Below are positions 1-8,972 of a stretch of 64,000 nucleotides of DNA, piece after piece; within the stretch, counting starts at the first letter, position 1, and the number at the start of each line of letters is the position of its first letter. The notes beneath the pieces were generated by a model that searched no databases, had not been told where the DNA came from, and saw only the letters and a program-made list of their open reading frames with translations. Source of the DNA: Candidatus Zixiibacteriota bacterium (GTDB lineage Bacteria; Zixibacteria; MSB-5A5; SM23-73-2); NCBI GenBank assembly GCA_030615745.1, contig JAUWYR010000002.1:1-64000 (forward strand), written 5' to 3'. The position numbers and the translations under genes were made by a program.

Positions 1-828
1 ATCGATGGGTATACAATGTCCTCCCAACCCGGGACCGGGATAGAACTTCATAAAGCCAAAAGGCTTAGAAGATGCTGCATCTATTATCTCCCAGACATCT
101 ATTTTTAACCTATCGCACATCAAAGCAACCTCATTTACCAGACCGATATTAACTGATCTGAAGGTGTTCTCCAGAAGTTTAACCATCTCCGCACTTTTGG
201 TCGAGGACATAGATATCACCTCAACTATTATCTGCTCATAAAAAAGTTTGGCAATCTCTGTGCATAATGGGGTGATACCACCTACCACCCGAGGAGTGTT
301 TTTGATCTTATATCTGGGATTTCCCGGGTCTACTCTTTCAGGAGAAAATGCTAAAAAGAAATCTTTTCCCACCTTAAGCCCGGTCGTCTCTAAGATTGGA
401 AGGATAAGCTCATCTGTTGTTCCCGGATAGGTGGTGCTCTCTAAAACCACCAGCTGACCACGATGCAGATATTTTTTAACCTGTTCTATAGCGTTTAAAA
501 TAAATGAGACATCCGGGTCTTTACTTTTGCTCAAAGGTGTTGGAACACAGAGACAGACACAGTCTATCTGTTTTAAAGAGGCGAAATTGGTGGTGGCTTT
601 TAATCTTTTATTCTTAACCAGACTAAAAACCTGCTTTCCAGATACATCGTCGATGTCCGATTTCCCTGAGTTAACTAAATCGACCTTCTTTTTACTTATG
701 TCAATTCCAATAACCTTAAAGCCCTCATCACCAAATCCTGTCGCTAAAGGGAGCCCAACATAGCCTAATCCTATAACTCCTACAAAAGCGCTCTTTTTTT
801 TAATCTTTTGCTCCAGTTGTTTAAACAA
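1..828 (-). CDS. UDP-N-acetylhexosamine 6-dehydrogenase (WbpA/VipA-like), 3' part cut by window edge
   Basis: NAD-dependent four-electron oxidation of a UDP-HexNAc to the uronic acid, a step in surface polysaccharide synthesis. The visible 276 residues hold the Rossmann motif GLGYVG near residues 20-25, the segment LESTTYPGTT, SPERVDPG, and end at GGHCIPID, which contains the catalytic cysteine (residue 272). GGHCIPID is typical of UDP-GlcNAc/ManNAc dehydrogenases; UDP-glucose dehydrogenases usually have GGSCFPKD. The start is a TTG preceded by AAAGGAGGT, whose last bases form the stop codon region of the upstream rmd-like gene, so the two are translationally close. It is the fourth gene of a leftward operon starting with gmd. 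The exact substrate epimer is not decided by sequence. Confidence 0.88.
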   Translation of the reverse strand, partial: MFKQLEQKIKKKSAFVGVIGLGYVGLPLATGFGDEGFKVIGIDISKKKVDLVNSGKSDIDDVSGKQVFSLVKNKRLKATTNFASLKQIDCVCLCVPTPLSKSKDPDVSFILNAIEQVKKYLHRGQLVVLESTTYPGTTDELILPILETTGLKVGKDFFLAFSPERVDPGNPRYKIKNTPRVVGGITPLCTEIAKLFYEQIIVEVISMSSTKSAEMVKLLENTFRSVNIGLVNEVALMCDRLKIDVWEIIDAASSKPFGFMKFYPGPGLGGHCIPID

Positions 829-830
829 AT

Positions 831-1805
831 CTACCTCCTTTGATATCTTTCTCTTGATCTTCTGTGTATCCAAAATTTCAAGGTGTCCTCTAAGGTTTGT
901 TCAATTGATATTTTCGGTTTCCACCCAACCTCTTTTTTAATCTTTGTGTTATCTCCTAAAAGGATTGGAATGTCAGTGGGTCTTTTTTGAGTTTTTCCCC
1001 CAACTATTCTCACTTTTCTTTCAGTTAGTTTTAAAAGATGATTTAAAAGATACTTTATCCTGAATGTTTTACCTGAACAGACATTATAAGCATTTCCTGG
1101 CTTTCCTTTTTTAAGTAAAAGATGATATGCCCAAACCACATCCCTGACATCGGATAGATCCCTTTTAGCATCCAAATTACCAACTTTTATCAAGGGCTTG
1201 GAAAGACCTAAGTGAATCTTAGCGATCTGGGAGGCAAAATCAGGAATAACGAACCCCTTCGACTGTCTTGGTCCGGTGTGATTAAAAGACCTCGCCCTTA
1301 TGACTTGCACCCCAAAAGATTGAAAATACTGATATGCTAATAGATCGCCACAGGCTTTGCTTGCTCCATAAGGGCTTACTGGAACAAGACTATGAGTCTC
1401 TTTTATAGGAAGCTGGTTTCTTTTGACCTTACCATAAATATCAGCAGAGCTTACAACCAAAATTCTGATTTTTTTCTTTATATTTCTCAAGATCTCAAGC
1501 AGATACAAAGTCCCTCTGACGTTTATCCCGATTGTTTCCAAAGGCTTTTCAAAAGATTTGCCCACTGAGGAGAAAGCGGCTAAATGATAGATTTGATCGG
1601 GCAAAATCTTTTTCACCAGTTTAGATAGATGGTCAAAGTCTGTGATATCGCACTCGTAAAGAACTAAATTCTTTTTAACTGACTTGAGATTCTCCAAGCT
1701 TTCACCCTCAAGATAAGTTCCGAAAACCTCGGTATTTTTTTTTACCAAAAGCTCAGTCAGATGCGAGCCCACAAACCCAGGAATGCCAGTGATCAAAGCT
1801 TTCAT
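831..1805 (-). CDS. rmd: NAD-dependent epimerase/reductase, probable GDP-4-dehydro-6-deoxy-mannose reductase
   Basis: Extended short-chain dehydrogenase. It has the GxxGxxG nucleotide motif (TGIPGFVG, residues 6-13), an SSADIYG segment and the YGASK catalytic Tyr-Lys pair near residue 150. Placed two genes downstream of gmd, it most likely reduces GDP-4-dehydro-6-deoxy-mannose to GDP-rhamnose; GDP-fucose synthase or another epimerase activity is possible. The reading frame is open upstream to a TTG at 1859, but those 18 extra codons lie inside a palindromic repeat (1827-1886) and the Rossmann fold begins directly at MKALITG, so ATG 1805 is chosen. The extreme C-terminus is arginine-rich and encoded by DNA containing a GATCAAGAGA repeat motif. 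Confidence 0.8.
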   Translation of the reverse strand: MKALITGIPGFVGSHLTELLVKKNTEVFGTYLEGESLENLKSVKKNLVLYECDITDFDHLSKLVKKILPDQIYHLAAFSSVGKSFEKPLETIGINVRGTLYLLEILRNIKKKIRILVVSSADIYGKVKRNQLPIKETHSLVPVSPYGASKACGDLLAYQYFQSFGVQVIRARSFNHTGPRQSKGFVIPDFASQIAKIHLGLSKPLIKVGNLDAKRDLSDVRDVVWAYHLLLKKGKPGNAYNVCSGKTFRIKYLLNHLLKLTERKVRIVGGKTQKRPTDIPILLGDNTKIKKEVGWKPKISIEQTLEDTLKFWIHRRSRERYQRR

Positions 1806-1826
1806 ATTTGAATAATTTTTTATCCA

Positions 1827-1886
1827 GCGTAGCAGAGCCTTTATGGCTCTGACCTTCAAAGTGGAGGTATAAAACCTCCACTACGC
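1827..1886. repeat. Nested palindromic element, copy 1
   Basis: Outer arms GCGTAG (1827-1832) and CTACGC (1881-1886) enclose two hairpins, AGAGCC-TTTAT-GGCTCT and GTGGAGGT-ATAAA-ACCTCCAC. A second copy in opposite orientation is at 43904-43971. It supplies the last codons of the protease gene and lies over the 5' extension of the rmd-like frame. Confidence 0.8.
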
Positions 1887-4420
1887 GGATTTTTACTTTG
1901 CCAACTTCCTTTTAATAATATCATTTTTTTTACCGTCTTATGCGCACCTGCTACAACTTTATAAAAATATACACCACTTGCTACATCGATTCCAGCGTCA
2001 TCTTTTCCATCCCAAAAGACCGTCTTGGATCCTTCTGTCTGGTATTGACCAATTAGAGTTTTGACTTTTTGACCAAGAAGATTGTAAATGGTTATCTTCA
2101 CCTCCGTTGGTTGTGATAGGTAATAATCAATTCTTGTGGAAGGGTTAAAAGGATTAGGGTAGTTCTGATGCAAAACAAAAGATGCAGGTAAAAGAATCTC
2201 CTCATCCTCTGCTACATCAGTTGATTGGTCATATTTTATAATTGCTCTTATCAACGGATCTGACAATAAAGAATCCAAATGCCAAATCTCATAACCAAGA
2301 GTATCCACATAAACATTATATTGGTTTGAATCTCTGGCAGCGTCTAACAGAATAAATGAATCCAGTGTGGTTGAGCTAAAGCCTACATAGAAATCTGAGT
2401 CAAAATGAAGTCCATAAGCTGAGATGTCAATTGTTTGCCAATTGGGATAGACGCTGGTTCTATTCACGTTAAGATTTAATTTTTCTGTTCCCGGTATACC
2501 GTAATATGAAGAATCTGAGAATATATGGAGCCATCCATTGCTACCTGTTGAATAAAATTGAGCAATAACAGCTTTCAAACTACATGGGGCATGAGGAGTA
2601 AACCTTACAGCCCAACGATAAAAAAAAACGCCTGGGCCAATATATCCGAAATAGACAGCATTTCCATCATCGTATACTAAAGTATCCGTTCCAACGCTAT
2701 AAAAATCTGTTATTCCCACTTGATCAAAAGCATAATCTATGGAATTAACAATATGGGTATAATTAGGTTCACTAAAATATAGGTCTTCTGCTGACTGGAG
2801 AAGTCCCAGTCTTAAATCTACGAACCTTGATTTTGGGAATAAATAATAGCAAAGGGTTTGATAATAAAGCTGTTCTGTGGTGTCTTTTGTAATAGCGGTG
2901 CCCAATAGATAACAAGCCTTATTAGGAATACCCATATTAATATGCACCCCACCGTTGTCATATTCTCCATTGCAAGGGAGATATTTATACTCGCTCATGT
3001 GAGCTGGTATGCCACCTCCCATGTAACCAAATGGATCCCCGTTGTGAGGATTCGCCATGTCCCTGAGCGCATCACCAGGTGTTCCTGGTGAATATACATC
3101 TTCTCCTATTAACCAGTCCTCTCTATCTATCATCGAAGCCCACATATCCGATAAATGTTCATTTAAAGCACCCCATTCTCCTAAATAAATTATCCCTCCA
3201 CTTCCTTGTGTAACTGCATGCCCAAATTCATGAGCTACACAATCCAAGCCCCCTGACAATGGAATAAACTGAGTTCCATCTCCGTCTCCAAAAACCATGT
3301 ACAATCCATTCCAAAAAGCGTTATTCTGACTTATCCCGTAGTGAACTTCAGCTTCTATCCTTGCCCCATTATCATCCCAGCTATTTCTGCCAAAGGTATT
3401 GTAAAAATAATCATAGACCTGCCCCATATAATAATGAGCGCTTACTGCCGCTTTTAGATATTCTGCATCATTGAAATGCCCGTCTGCATTGGGATCCGTC
3501 ACTACAATATCATTCAAAGGGTCTTCATCGTACAGTCCATCCCAGGTTATGATTACCCCCTTCAAACTATCTATTGGCGGTACATACATTGGTTTCGTTG
3601 CATCCAACAAATAAATAAAGCCACTTAAGTTATAAGCATTCAGCGAAACAGTATTTCCATTTACCATCATCCCATCCGCGGTTATCGGTCCATCGAATTT
3701 AACATCATTATACTTAAGTAAAATATTTCCGTTTTTGGCATTCACAAAATATATCCAGACATGAGCCAGATCAGGAATAAGAGTAACCTGCCAGGCAAGG
3801 TGGGTTTCTTTTTCCCAGGTGAAAATAAAAAGGTTAGAGGTTGGGTCTTTTAGCCACGGACCATCTGTTCCCAACTCATCTTTGGCAATTTGAAAAGCAC
3901 TGTCTTTTGATATTAATGGAGTAACATCAATTTGAGGAGTGGACTCCCATCTGCCGTTGACCAGCTTTATACAACCATCCCGGTCATAATGAACTAAAAG
4001 CTGTGCGCCCCAAACAGGGATTTCTTGGTAATATTGTCCAAAACGAATGTGGGTATTTCCGGCTTTGTCCATTTTTTCAGATTTCAGCTTCAATTCAATC
4101 TTTGGTTTCTTGAGTATAAAAAGACCCTTATACTCATCGAGAAAATTTAATGCAAACTCGACTTTGTCCTTTCCTGCTTGCTTGCTCAGCTTACCCTTCA
4201 AAAAAGTAGGAATGCCATTATCGGCGTAGCGAACCTCAATTTCTGTTTTTATATCTTTTTTCAATTTGGTTAAGGTCGAATCTCTGAAAGCTATCAGTTT
4301 TATTTTCTCTTCTGTCTCCTTTGTTTTCTGAATAGGTTTCCTCTTGCTAAATCCAAAAGATAAACCACAGCAAAGAAGCAAGAAACAAAATGAAAAGGTT
4401 AATACTTTGGTGAAACGCAT
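1856..4420 (-). CDS. Secreted thermolysin-like (M4) metalloprotease with C-terminal sorting domain
   Basis: Zinc endopeptidase, predicted exported. Order: signal peptide (about 1-25), FTP/PepSY-type propeptide region (about 50-240), M4 catalytic domain with HEFGH zinc site and downstream GALNEHLSD, providing the third zinc ligand Glu, then a beta-rich domain and a terminal FlgD/sorting-type domain containing YPNPFNPST, LGQKVKTL and ASGVYFY. The last domain is the type used by FCB-group bacteria for outer-membrane secretion and anchoring. The frame is open from a TTG at 4441, but ATG 4420 follows GGGG at good spacing and starts directly on the signal peptide. The natural end is probably MILLK; the following 17 residues are encoded by a palindromic repeat. 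It lies inside a sugar-nucleotide operon, 22 bp after gmd. Confidence 0.9.
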   Translation of the reverse strand: MRFTKVLTFSFCFLLLCCGLSFGFSKRKPIQKTKETEEKIKLIAFRDSTLTKLKKDIKTEIEVRYADNGIPTFLKGKLSKQAGKDKVEFALNFLDEYKGLFILKKPKIELKLKSEKMDKAGNTHIRFGQYYQEIPVWGAQLLVHYDRDGCIKLVNGRWESTPQIDVTPLISKDSAFQIAKDELGTDGPWLKDPTSNLFIFTWEKETHLAWQVTLIPDLAHVWIYFVNAKNGNILLKYNDVKFDGPITADGMMVNGNTVSLNAYNLSGFIYLLDATKPMYVPPIDSLKGVIITWDGLYDEDPLNDIVVTDPNADGHFNDAEYLKAAVSAHYYMGQVYDYFYNTFGRNSWDDNGARIEAEVHYGISQNNAFWNGLYMVFGDGDGTQFIPLSGGLDCVAHEFGHAVTQGSGGIIYLGEWGALNEHLSDMWASMIDREDWLIGEDVYSPGTPGDALRDMANPHNGDPFGYMGGGIPAHMSEYKYLPCNGEYDNGGVHINMGIPNKACYLLGTAITKDTTEQLYYQTLCYYLFPKSRFVDLRLGLLQSAEDLYFSEPNYTHIVNSIDYAFDQVGITDFYSVGTDTLVYDDGNAVYFGYIGPGVFFYRWAVRFTPHAPCSLKAVIAQFYSTGSNGWLHIFSDSSYYGIPGTEKLNLNVNRTSVYPNWQTIDISAYGLHFDSDFYVGFSSTTLDSFILLDAARDSNQYNVYVDTLGYEIWHLDSLLSDPLIRAIIKYDQSTDVAEDEEILLPASFVLHQNYPNPFNPSTRIDYYLSQPTEVKITIYNLLGQKVKTLIGQYQTEGSKTVFWDGKDDAGIDVASGVYFYKVVAGAHKTVKKMILLKGSWQSKNPRSGGFIPPL

Positions 4421-4442
4421 AAGAGACCCCGTAGATTTCAAG

Positions 4443-5426
<984 letters not shown>

Positions 5427-5440
5427 TTAAAAGTTAGAAT

Positions 5441-5470
5441 ATAATATAATTAACTAAAAAGATAAGTCAA
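5441..5470 (-). promoter_or_regulatory. Probable sigma70-type promoter for the gmd operon
   Basis: Reading leftward: TTGACT (5470-5465), 18 bases, TATTAT (5446-5441), 27 bases before the gmd start codon. The spacing and position fit; no operator is apparent. Confidence 0.5.
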
Positions 5471-5525
5471 ACAAAGTTTTTTCAAAACCCTTTTCATCAT
5501 AACCCAACTTGATATTGGATGTTGG

Positions 5526-5735
5526 TCACGGGTTCCCTAACCCGTGACAATAAAAAAGTTTGAGATCTTGACAACGTTCTTTCCAGACCCACCTTATGGT
5601 TTTCTAAGAAATAACTTACCCCCTTTATGTGCCTTTTGGATTCTTAAATATCTTAGAGTGAAAAAAATTGAATCTTAGAATTTACTTAAAAATAAAACTT
5701 TTATTAGGTGCCTGTCGGGTCCCCTGACCCGACAG
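5526..5735. repeat. Two short palindromes in the gmd / membrane-protein gap
   Basis: TCACGGGTT-CCCT-AACCCGTGA at 5526-5547 and CTGTCGGGT-CCCCTG-ACCCGACAG at 5712-5735. Neither has a T-run that would make it a clear terminator. The rest of the 5471-5848 gap is AT-rich DNA with no gene that I can support. Confidence 0.7.
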
Positions 5736-5848
5736 AGGTCTTGAGTCAAAGGAGAGTTGAAGGGCACTGATATTTCAGAGCGAAAAAAAATTGCATCGTT
5801 ATTATTATTAAAATTTACTTAAAAAGAAAATTTTTGCCCACTTTTCTC

Positions 5849-5875
5849 TTGACAAATCTTTTAAAAAACTATTTT
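5849..5875 (+). promoter_or_regulatory. Possible promoter for the downstream membrane-protein gene
   Basis: TTGACA at 5849-5854 and TATTTT at 5870-5875, spacing 15, a little short. It is followed 43 bases later by the gene's start codon with an AAGGAGG ribosome site. Confidence 0.35.
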
Positions 5876-5918
5876 TTCAAGTTACGAGATTTTTTAGGGA
5901 AAGCAAAAAGGAGGAGAT

Positions 5919-7100
5919 ATGTTCAAACCCTATTTCGATATAAGAGATGTTTTTCGGGCTCCGAGGTTGGCGCTTTCAGGTAAAAAAATGATGATTCAAT
6001 TTTTCGGTCTTTTGACCGGATATTTGGGATTTCTGATTTTGACCTACATAGCATATCTTTTATCTAAGATGAGCCTTCCAGATATCTGGGAAAGCTACAG
6101 GTTTTTCCCTTTAAGCGATTTCGCTTTCACCAACTGGTATAGCTGGCTTATATTTATTATCGGAGTTCTGTTTTGGGTCTTCTGTTGGCTTCTATCCTCT
6201 GCTACGGTGGGAAAGGTTACCTATGAACAGCTTAAAGGTGATGAATTTTACTCAGCTAAAGACTCGGCGAAGTTTTTGAAAAAACATGGTCAGACGGTCT
6301 TAGCATCTCCTTTGTTTTTAGCTGGAGTGGCTTTCATCTTAATAATTGGTGGAATAATAATCGGGCTTTTAGGAAAAATACCTTATCTTGGTGAATTGGG
6401 TATAGGAGTGTTTTTTGCTGTTCCAATATTCGCGGTTGCTTTAGTCTGTGTATACCTGATATTCATTTTGGTCTTCTCCTTCCTTTTAGCCCCGGCTATT
6501 GTGGCTGCCACAAAGGAGGATATATTCGAAACCATTGTTCAGCTTTTCTCCACCATCTGGAGCCAACCCTGGAGATATTTTCTCTATACAGGTGTAATTT
6601 TGGTTTTAGCCAAACTTGGAGCTTTCATCTTAGGCTACTTCTGCTACCGCTCAGTTCAGTTGATCTATTGGTCCTGTGGGATTTTCATGAGTGCCAAGTT
6701 AACTGACATAACAGATGAGGCGTTTTCCTATGTTACTTTTCCAGATTGGTTTTTCAAATTCTTCACCAACATTTTTCCCGGGATAGATTTCAGATTTCAT
6801 CTTCCAGAGACGGGATGGCAAGGGTTTCTTTCCTGGTCAGAAAGCATCTCCGCTTTTCTTGTTGGAATAACTTTAATTCTTTTGATATTTGGTGTTCTAT
6901 CCTATGCTTTAGCTACTTTAAGCACCGGACAGACGATAACCTACATAATCTTGCGCAAGAAAAAAGATGAGGAAAACCTTTTAGAGAGAAAAACCGAGGA
7001 GGAAGAGGAACAGGAAAAAATAGAGGAGGAGGAAAAAGAAAAAGCTGAGGAAGTAAAAGAAGAACAAAAGACCGAATCAACTGAGACCAAACAAGATTAG
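5919..7100 (+). CDS. Polytopic inner-membrane protein of unknown function with acidic C-terminal tail
   Basis: 393 residues. I do not recognise a family. At least six hydrophobic segments are visible (about 30-50, 85-105, 130-150, 160-200, 215-240, 300-325), then a cytosol-like tail of about 45 residues that is almost entirely Glu and Lys. The start ATG follows AAGGAGG. It is monocistronic: it has its own promoter candidate and a strong terminator 27 bases after the stop. It runs against the local leftward gene direction together with lepB, so both are on the lagging-strand side. A role in membrane organisation or transport is possible but not shown. Confidence 0.75.
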   Translation: MFKPYFDIRDVFRAPRLALSGKKMMIQFFGLLTGYLGFLILTYIAYLLSKMSLPDIWESYRFFPLSDFAFTNWYSWLIFIIGVLFWVFCWLLSSATVGKVTYEQLKGDEFYSAKDSAKFLKKHGQTVLASPLFLAGVAFILIIGGIIIGLLGKIPYLGELGIGVFFAVPIFAVALVCVYLIFILVFSFLLAPAIVAATKEDIFETIVQLFSTIWSQPWRYFLYTGVILVLAKLGAFILGYFCYRSVQLIYWSCGIFMSAKLTDITDEAFSYVTFPDWFFKFFTNIFPGIDFRFHLPETGWQGFLSWSESISAFLVGITLILLIFGVLSYALATLSTGQTITYIILRKKKDEENLLERKTEEEEEQEKIEEEEKEKAEEVKEEQKTESTETKQD

Positions 7101-7126
7101 ACAATAATTTGATTTTTTCTGATAAT

Positions 7127-7155
7127 AAACCCCGAAAAAGCTTCGGGGTTTTTTT
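7127..7155 (+). terminator. Rho-independent terminator
   Basis: AAACCCCGAA-AAAGC-TTCGGGGTTT followed by further T residues, just after the membrane-protein gene. Confidence 0.9.
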
Positions 7156-7180
7156 CTTTGATTAAATTTTCCAAATAATT

Positions 7181-7214
7181 TACCGATAAAAATATCGGTA
7201 TCAATCAAGAGATT
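7181..7214. repeat. Hairpin plus CGGTATC-AATCAAGAGAT repeat unit
   Basis: TACCGAT (7181-7187) and ATCGGTA (7194-7200) form a hairpin. The run 7195-7214 matches the repeat found at the rnpA end, the yidC start and inside batA with two differences in 20 bases. Confidence 0.6.
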
Positions 7215-7255
7215 GGTTTAAACCATTTATTTTTATACAAAAAGTTTTCTTTCGC

Positions 7256-7912
7256 ATGAAAAAAAGAATTAAATCTTCACTACGCTCTTATATAGAAGTT
7301 GTAATAATTGCTCTGGTCATAGGCTTAGCATTAAGGACTTTTGTAGTTCAGGCTTATAAGATACCAACCCATTCTATGGAGGACTGCCTTTTAGCTGGTG
7401 ATTTTGTTTTGGTAAACAAATTCATATGCAATTTCGCAGATCCCAAGCCAGGGGATGTGGTGGTATTTAAATATCCTTTAAATCCGAGCAAGGATTTCAT
7501 TAAACGGTGCGTAGCAACTGAAGGACAGATAGTACAGATAATAGACAAAGCCCTTTATGTAGATAGTAAAAGGATCGGCAACCCTCATTGGGAGAAGTTT
7601 GTTGATCCTCTTATTTATCCAGAAGAGTATTCACCTCGAGACAATTTCGGCCCTGTTCAAGTGCCTTTTGGGCAGATATTCGTATTAGGTGATAACCGGG
7701 ACAATTCCAAGGATTCGAGATATTGGGGATTTTTGGATACCAAATATATAAAGGGTAAAGCCTTTTTAATCTATTGGTCATGGGAGACAGATTCTTCTGC
7801 TCCCAAATTTAAATTCCCCTACATAACCTCCGCAATCCAGATCTTTTTCTATCATCTTGTTAATCTACCGGAAAAGGTGAGATGGGAAAGAATTGGTGAT
7901 TTGGTGAGCTAA
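7256..7912 (+). CDS. lepB: Signal peptidase I
   Basis: Membrane-bound Ser/Lys endopeptidase that removes signal peptides from exported proteins. One transmembrane helix (about 12-34) is followed by the box with catalytic Ser40 (PTHSM), the Lys83 box (FIKRCVA) and the LGDNRDNSKDSR box (144-155). The usual PSGSM around the nucleophile is PTHSM here, which keeps Ser-Met but lacks the preceding Gly. At 218 residues it has the normal bacterial length. No clear ribosome site precedes the ATG. It stands alone between a terminator and a long gap and would serve the many signal-peptide proteins in this window. Confidence 0.93.
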   Translation: MKKRIKSSLRSYIEVVIIALVIGLALRTFVVQAYKIPTHSMEDCLLAGDFVLVNKFICNFADPKPGDVVVFKYPLNPSKDFIKRCVATEGQIVQIIDKALYVDSKRIGNPHWEKFVDPLIYPEEYSPRDNFGPVQVPFGQIFVLGDNRDNSKDSRYWGFLDTKYIKGKAFLIYWSWETDSSAPKFKFPYITSAIQIFFYHLVNLPEKVRWERIGDLVS

Positions 7913-7983
7913 GAGTTTTCTATAAAAAAACAGACTAAACCTCTGTAGCTTTGAGAATATAGTGAAATACAAATAATTTCTAT

Positions 7984-8051
7984 CAGGGCTGAATGCCCTG
8001 CCCTAAGATAAATAGATCCTTACCTTGATAGGTCGGGCACCCTGCTCGACC
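7984..8051. repeat. Two intergenic palindromes after lepB
   Basis: CAGGGC-TGAAT-GCCCTG (7984-8000), followed by CCCTAAGATAAATAG, is a variant of the palindrome at 8851-8885 and 21676-21710. GGTCGGGC-ACCCT-GCTCGACC (8031-8051) is a second hairpin with one G-T pair. The region 8052-8320 is very AT-rich with no supportable gene. Confidence 0.7.
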
Positions 8052-8320
8052 TATACCTTTAGAGCTAATATCCAGTGCTCGATAAACAGACCAACTACAA
8101 GTTTGTCTTATTTATTAATCATTCTTTCAAATTTTGAAGTCATCTGATATTTGAAAGTTTTTTTGAAGTTTTTTGTAATTTTCGTGATTTTTAGTTTTTT
8201 TATTAAAAATAATTTGTTTTTTCAATTTACAACATCTTGTATCAATTAAAAATTTTTTGACAAGATATTGTTGTATAAAGAGATAACTAAAAAGTCTTTG
8301 AAGTTTTTTAAAAAAACTCC

Positions 8321-8351
8321 TTGACAAATCAATTTTTACACGAAATATTTT
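8321..8351 (+). promoter_or_regulatory. Probable promoter of the microORF transcription unit
   Basis: TTGACA (8321-8326) with AATATT or TATTTT at 8344-8351 (spacing 17-19). A transcript would begin at about 8358, exactly where the TTGGGGGAT stem starts. A second TATACT at 8476-8481 could be another -10, but it has no good -35. Confidence 0.5.
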
Positions 8352-8358
8352 AAACATA

Positions 8359-8432
8359 TTGGGGGATGTTGCAAGAAGTGTTGGGTTGGTACCTGTTTTA
8401 TATTCTTATAACTATTAAGAGCGATCCCCCAA
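8359..8432 (+). ncRNA. Structured 5' leader element of unknown class
   Basis: TTGGGGGAT (8359-8367) pairs perfectly with ATCCCCCAA (8424-8432) and closes a 56-base domain that contains a smaller TCTTA-TAACTAT-TAAGA hairpin. It is G+C-rich at the stem within very AT-rich DNA. I do not recognise a known riboswitch or RNA family in it. Confidence 0.4.
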
Positions 8433-8530
8433 AACTTTGAAATTTTAATAAACAGTTTCTGACTTAACTTCTTTATATACTTTAGATAGAGGTAGTCGGT
8501 TTTTCATAGATAAAAAAAGGAGGTGGTTTT

Positions 8531-8605
8531 ATGGAACTGAAAGAACTAATCCTGGAGGAGTTGGAGGAGAAGATCGCTCCTGTGAGCGTCTCTGTTGGAG
8601 GCTAA
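8531..8605 (+). CDS. 24-residue peptide gene, possible RiPP-like or regulatory peptide
   Basis: The ATG follows AAAGGAGGT at ideal spacing, the strongest ribosome site in the window. The product starts as an acidic, Leu-rich helix-like stretch (residues 1-14, MELKELILEELEEK) and ends APVSVSVGG with a terminal Gly-Gly. This leader-like then short-tail layout resembles a ribosomally made peptide precursor, but no modification or export genes are adjacent. It could instead be a leader or regulatory peptide. A terminator follows at 8666-8700, and CACCTCCTT at 8656-8664 is exactly complementary to its ribosome site (8517-8525). Promoter, structured leader, frame and terminator make a complete stand-alone unit. 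No homology is claimed. Confidence 0.55.
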   Translation: MELKELILEELEEKIAPVSVSVGG

Positions 8606-8665
8606 TTTAAACTGAATTTGCTTCCGGCTATTCCTTAAAGAAAATAGTTTTCCGACACCTCCTTG

Positions 8666-8700
8666 GAGAGGGTTGACCTTCTGGTTGACCCTCTCTTTTT
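8666..8700 (+). terminator. Rho-independent terminator of the microORF unit
   Basis: GAGAGGGT (8666-8673) and ACCCTCTC (8688-8695) with an inner CC-TTCT-GG pair, followed by TTTTT. Confidence 0.85.
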
Positions 8701-8764
8701 ATTGGTGCAGGGCTGTGAACCTGCCCGGCTAGTGTCATTTCAACTAAATAATGCAAATTCTTCT

Positions 8765-8933
8765 GTAGGGGAGGGGCTTGTCCCCTCCCAAACACCAGCG
8801 GGAGACCACCCTGGCCGGGCAGGCAAGGGCCTCCCCTACGTTTTAGATACTGGCAGGGCTAAATGCCCTGCCCTATGATAAAAAAATTACTCTCCTTCTC
8901 CATAGTGGCAGGAATTTATCCTGCCAGAAGGAG
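8765..8933. repeat. Cluster of three palindromic elements
   Basis: (a) 8765-8839: outer GTAGGGGAGG / CCTCCCCTAC around a GGGGAGGGG hairpin and a CCTGGCCGGGCAGG core. (b) 8851-8885: TGGCAGGGC-TAAAT-GCCCTGCC plus flank, identical over 35 bases to the reverse complement of 21676-21710. (c) 8892-8933: outer CTCCTTC / GAAGGAG around TGGCAGG-AATTTAT-CCTGCCA, with T-runs beyond it on both strands, so it may terminate the large kinase gene ending at 8973. Confidence 0.75.
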
Positions 8934-8972
8934 TTTTTTAGGCACTTGGAGCCTACCTAATAAATCAAACAA

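Noticed and set aside
8321-8700. tmRNA or 6S RNA as identity of the 8.3-8.7 kb transcript
   Set aside because: No tRNA-like ends pairing 5' to 3', no typical tag ending, and no long 6S-like double helix with a central bubble; the closed stem covers only the first 74 bases.
8663-8878. 71-codon frame across 8663-8878
   Set aside because: It starts inside the terminator stem and reads through palindromic repeats.
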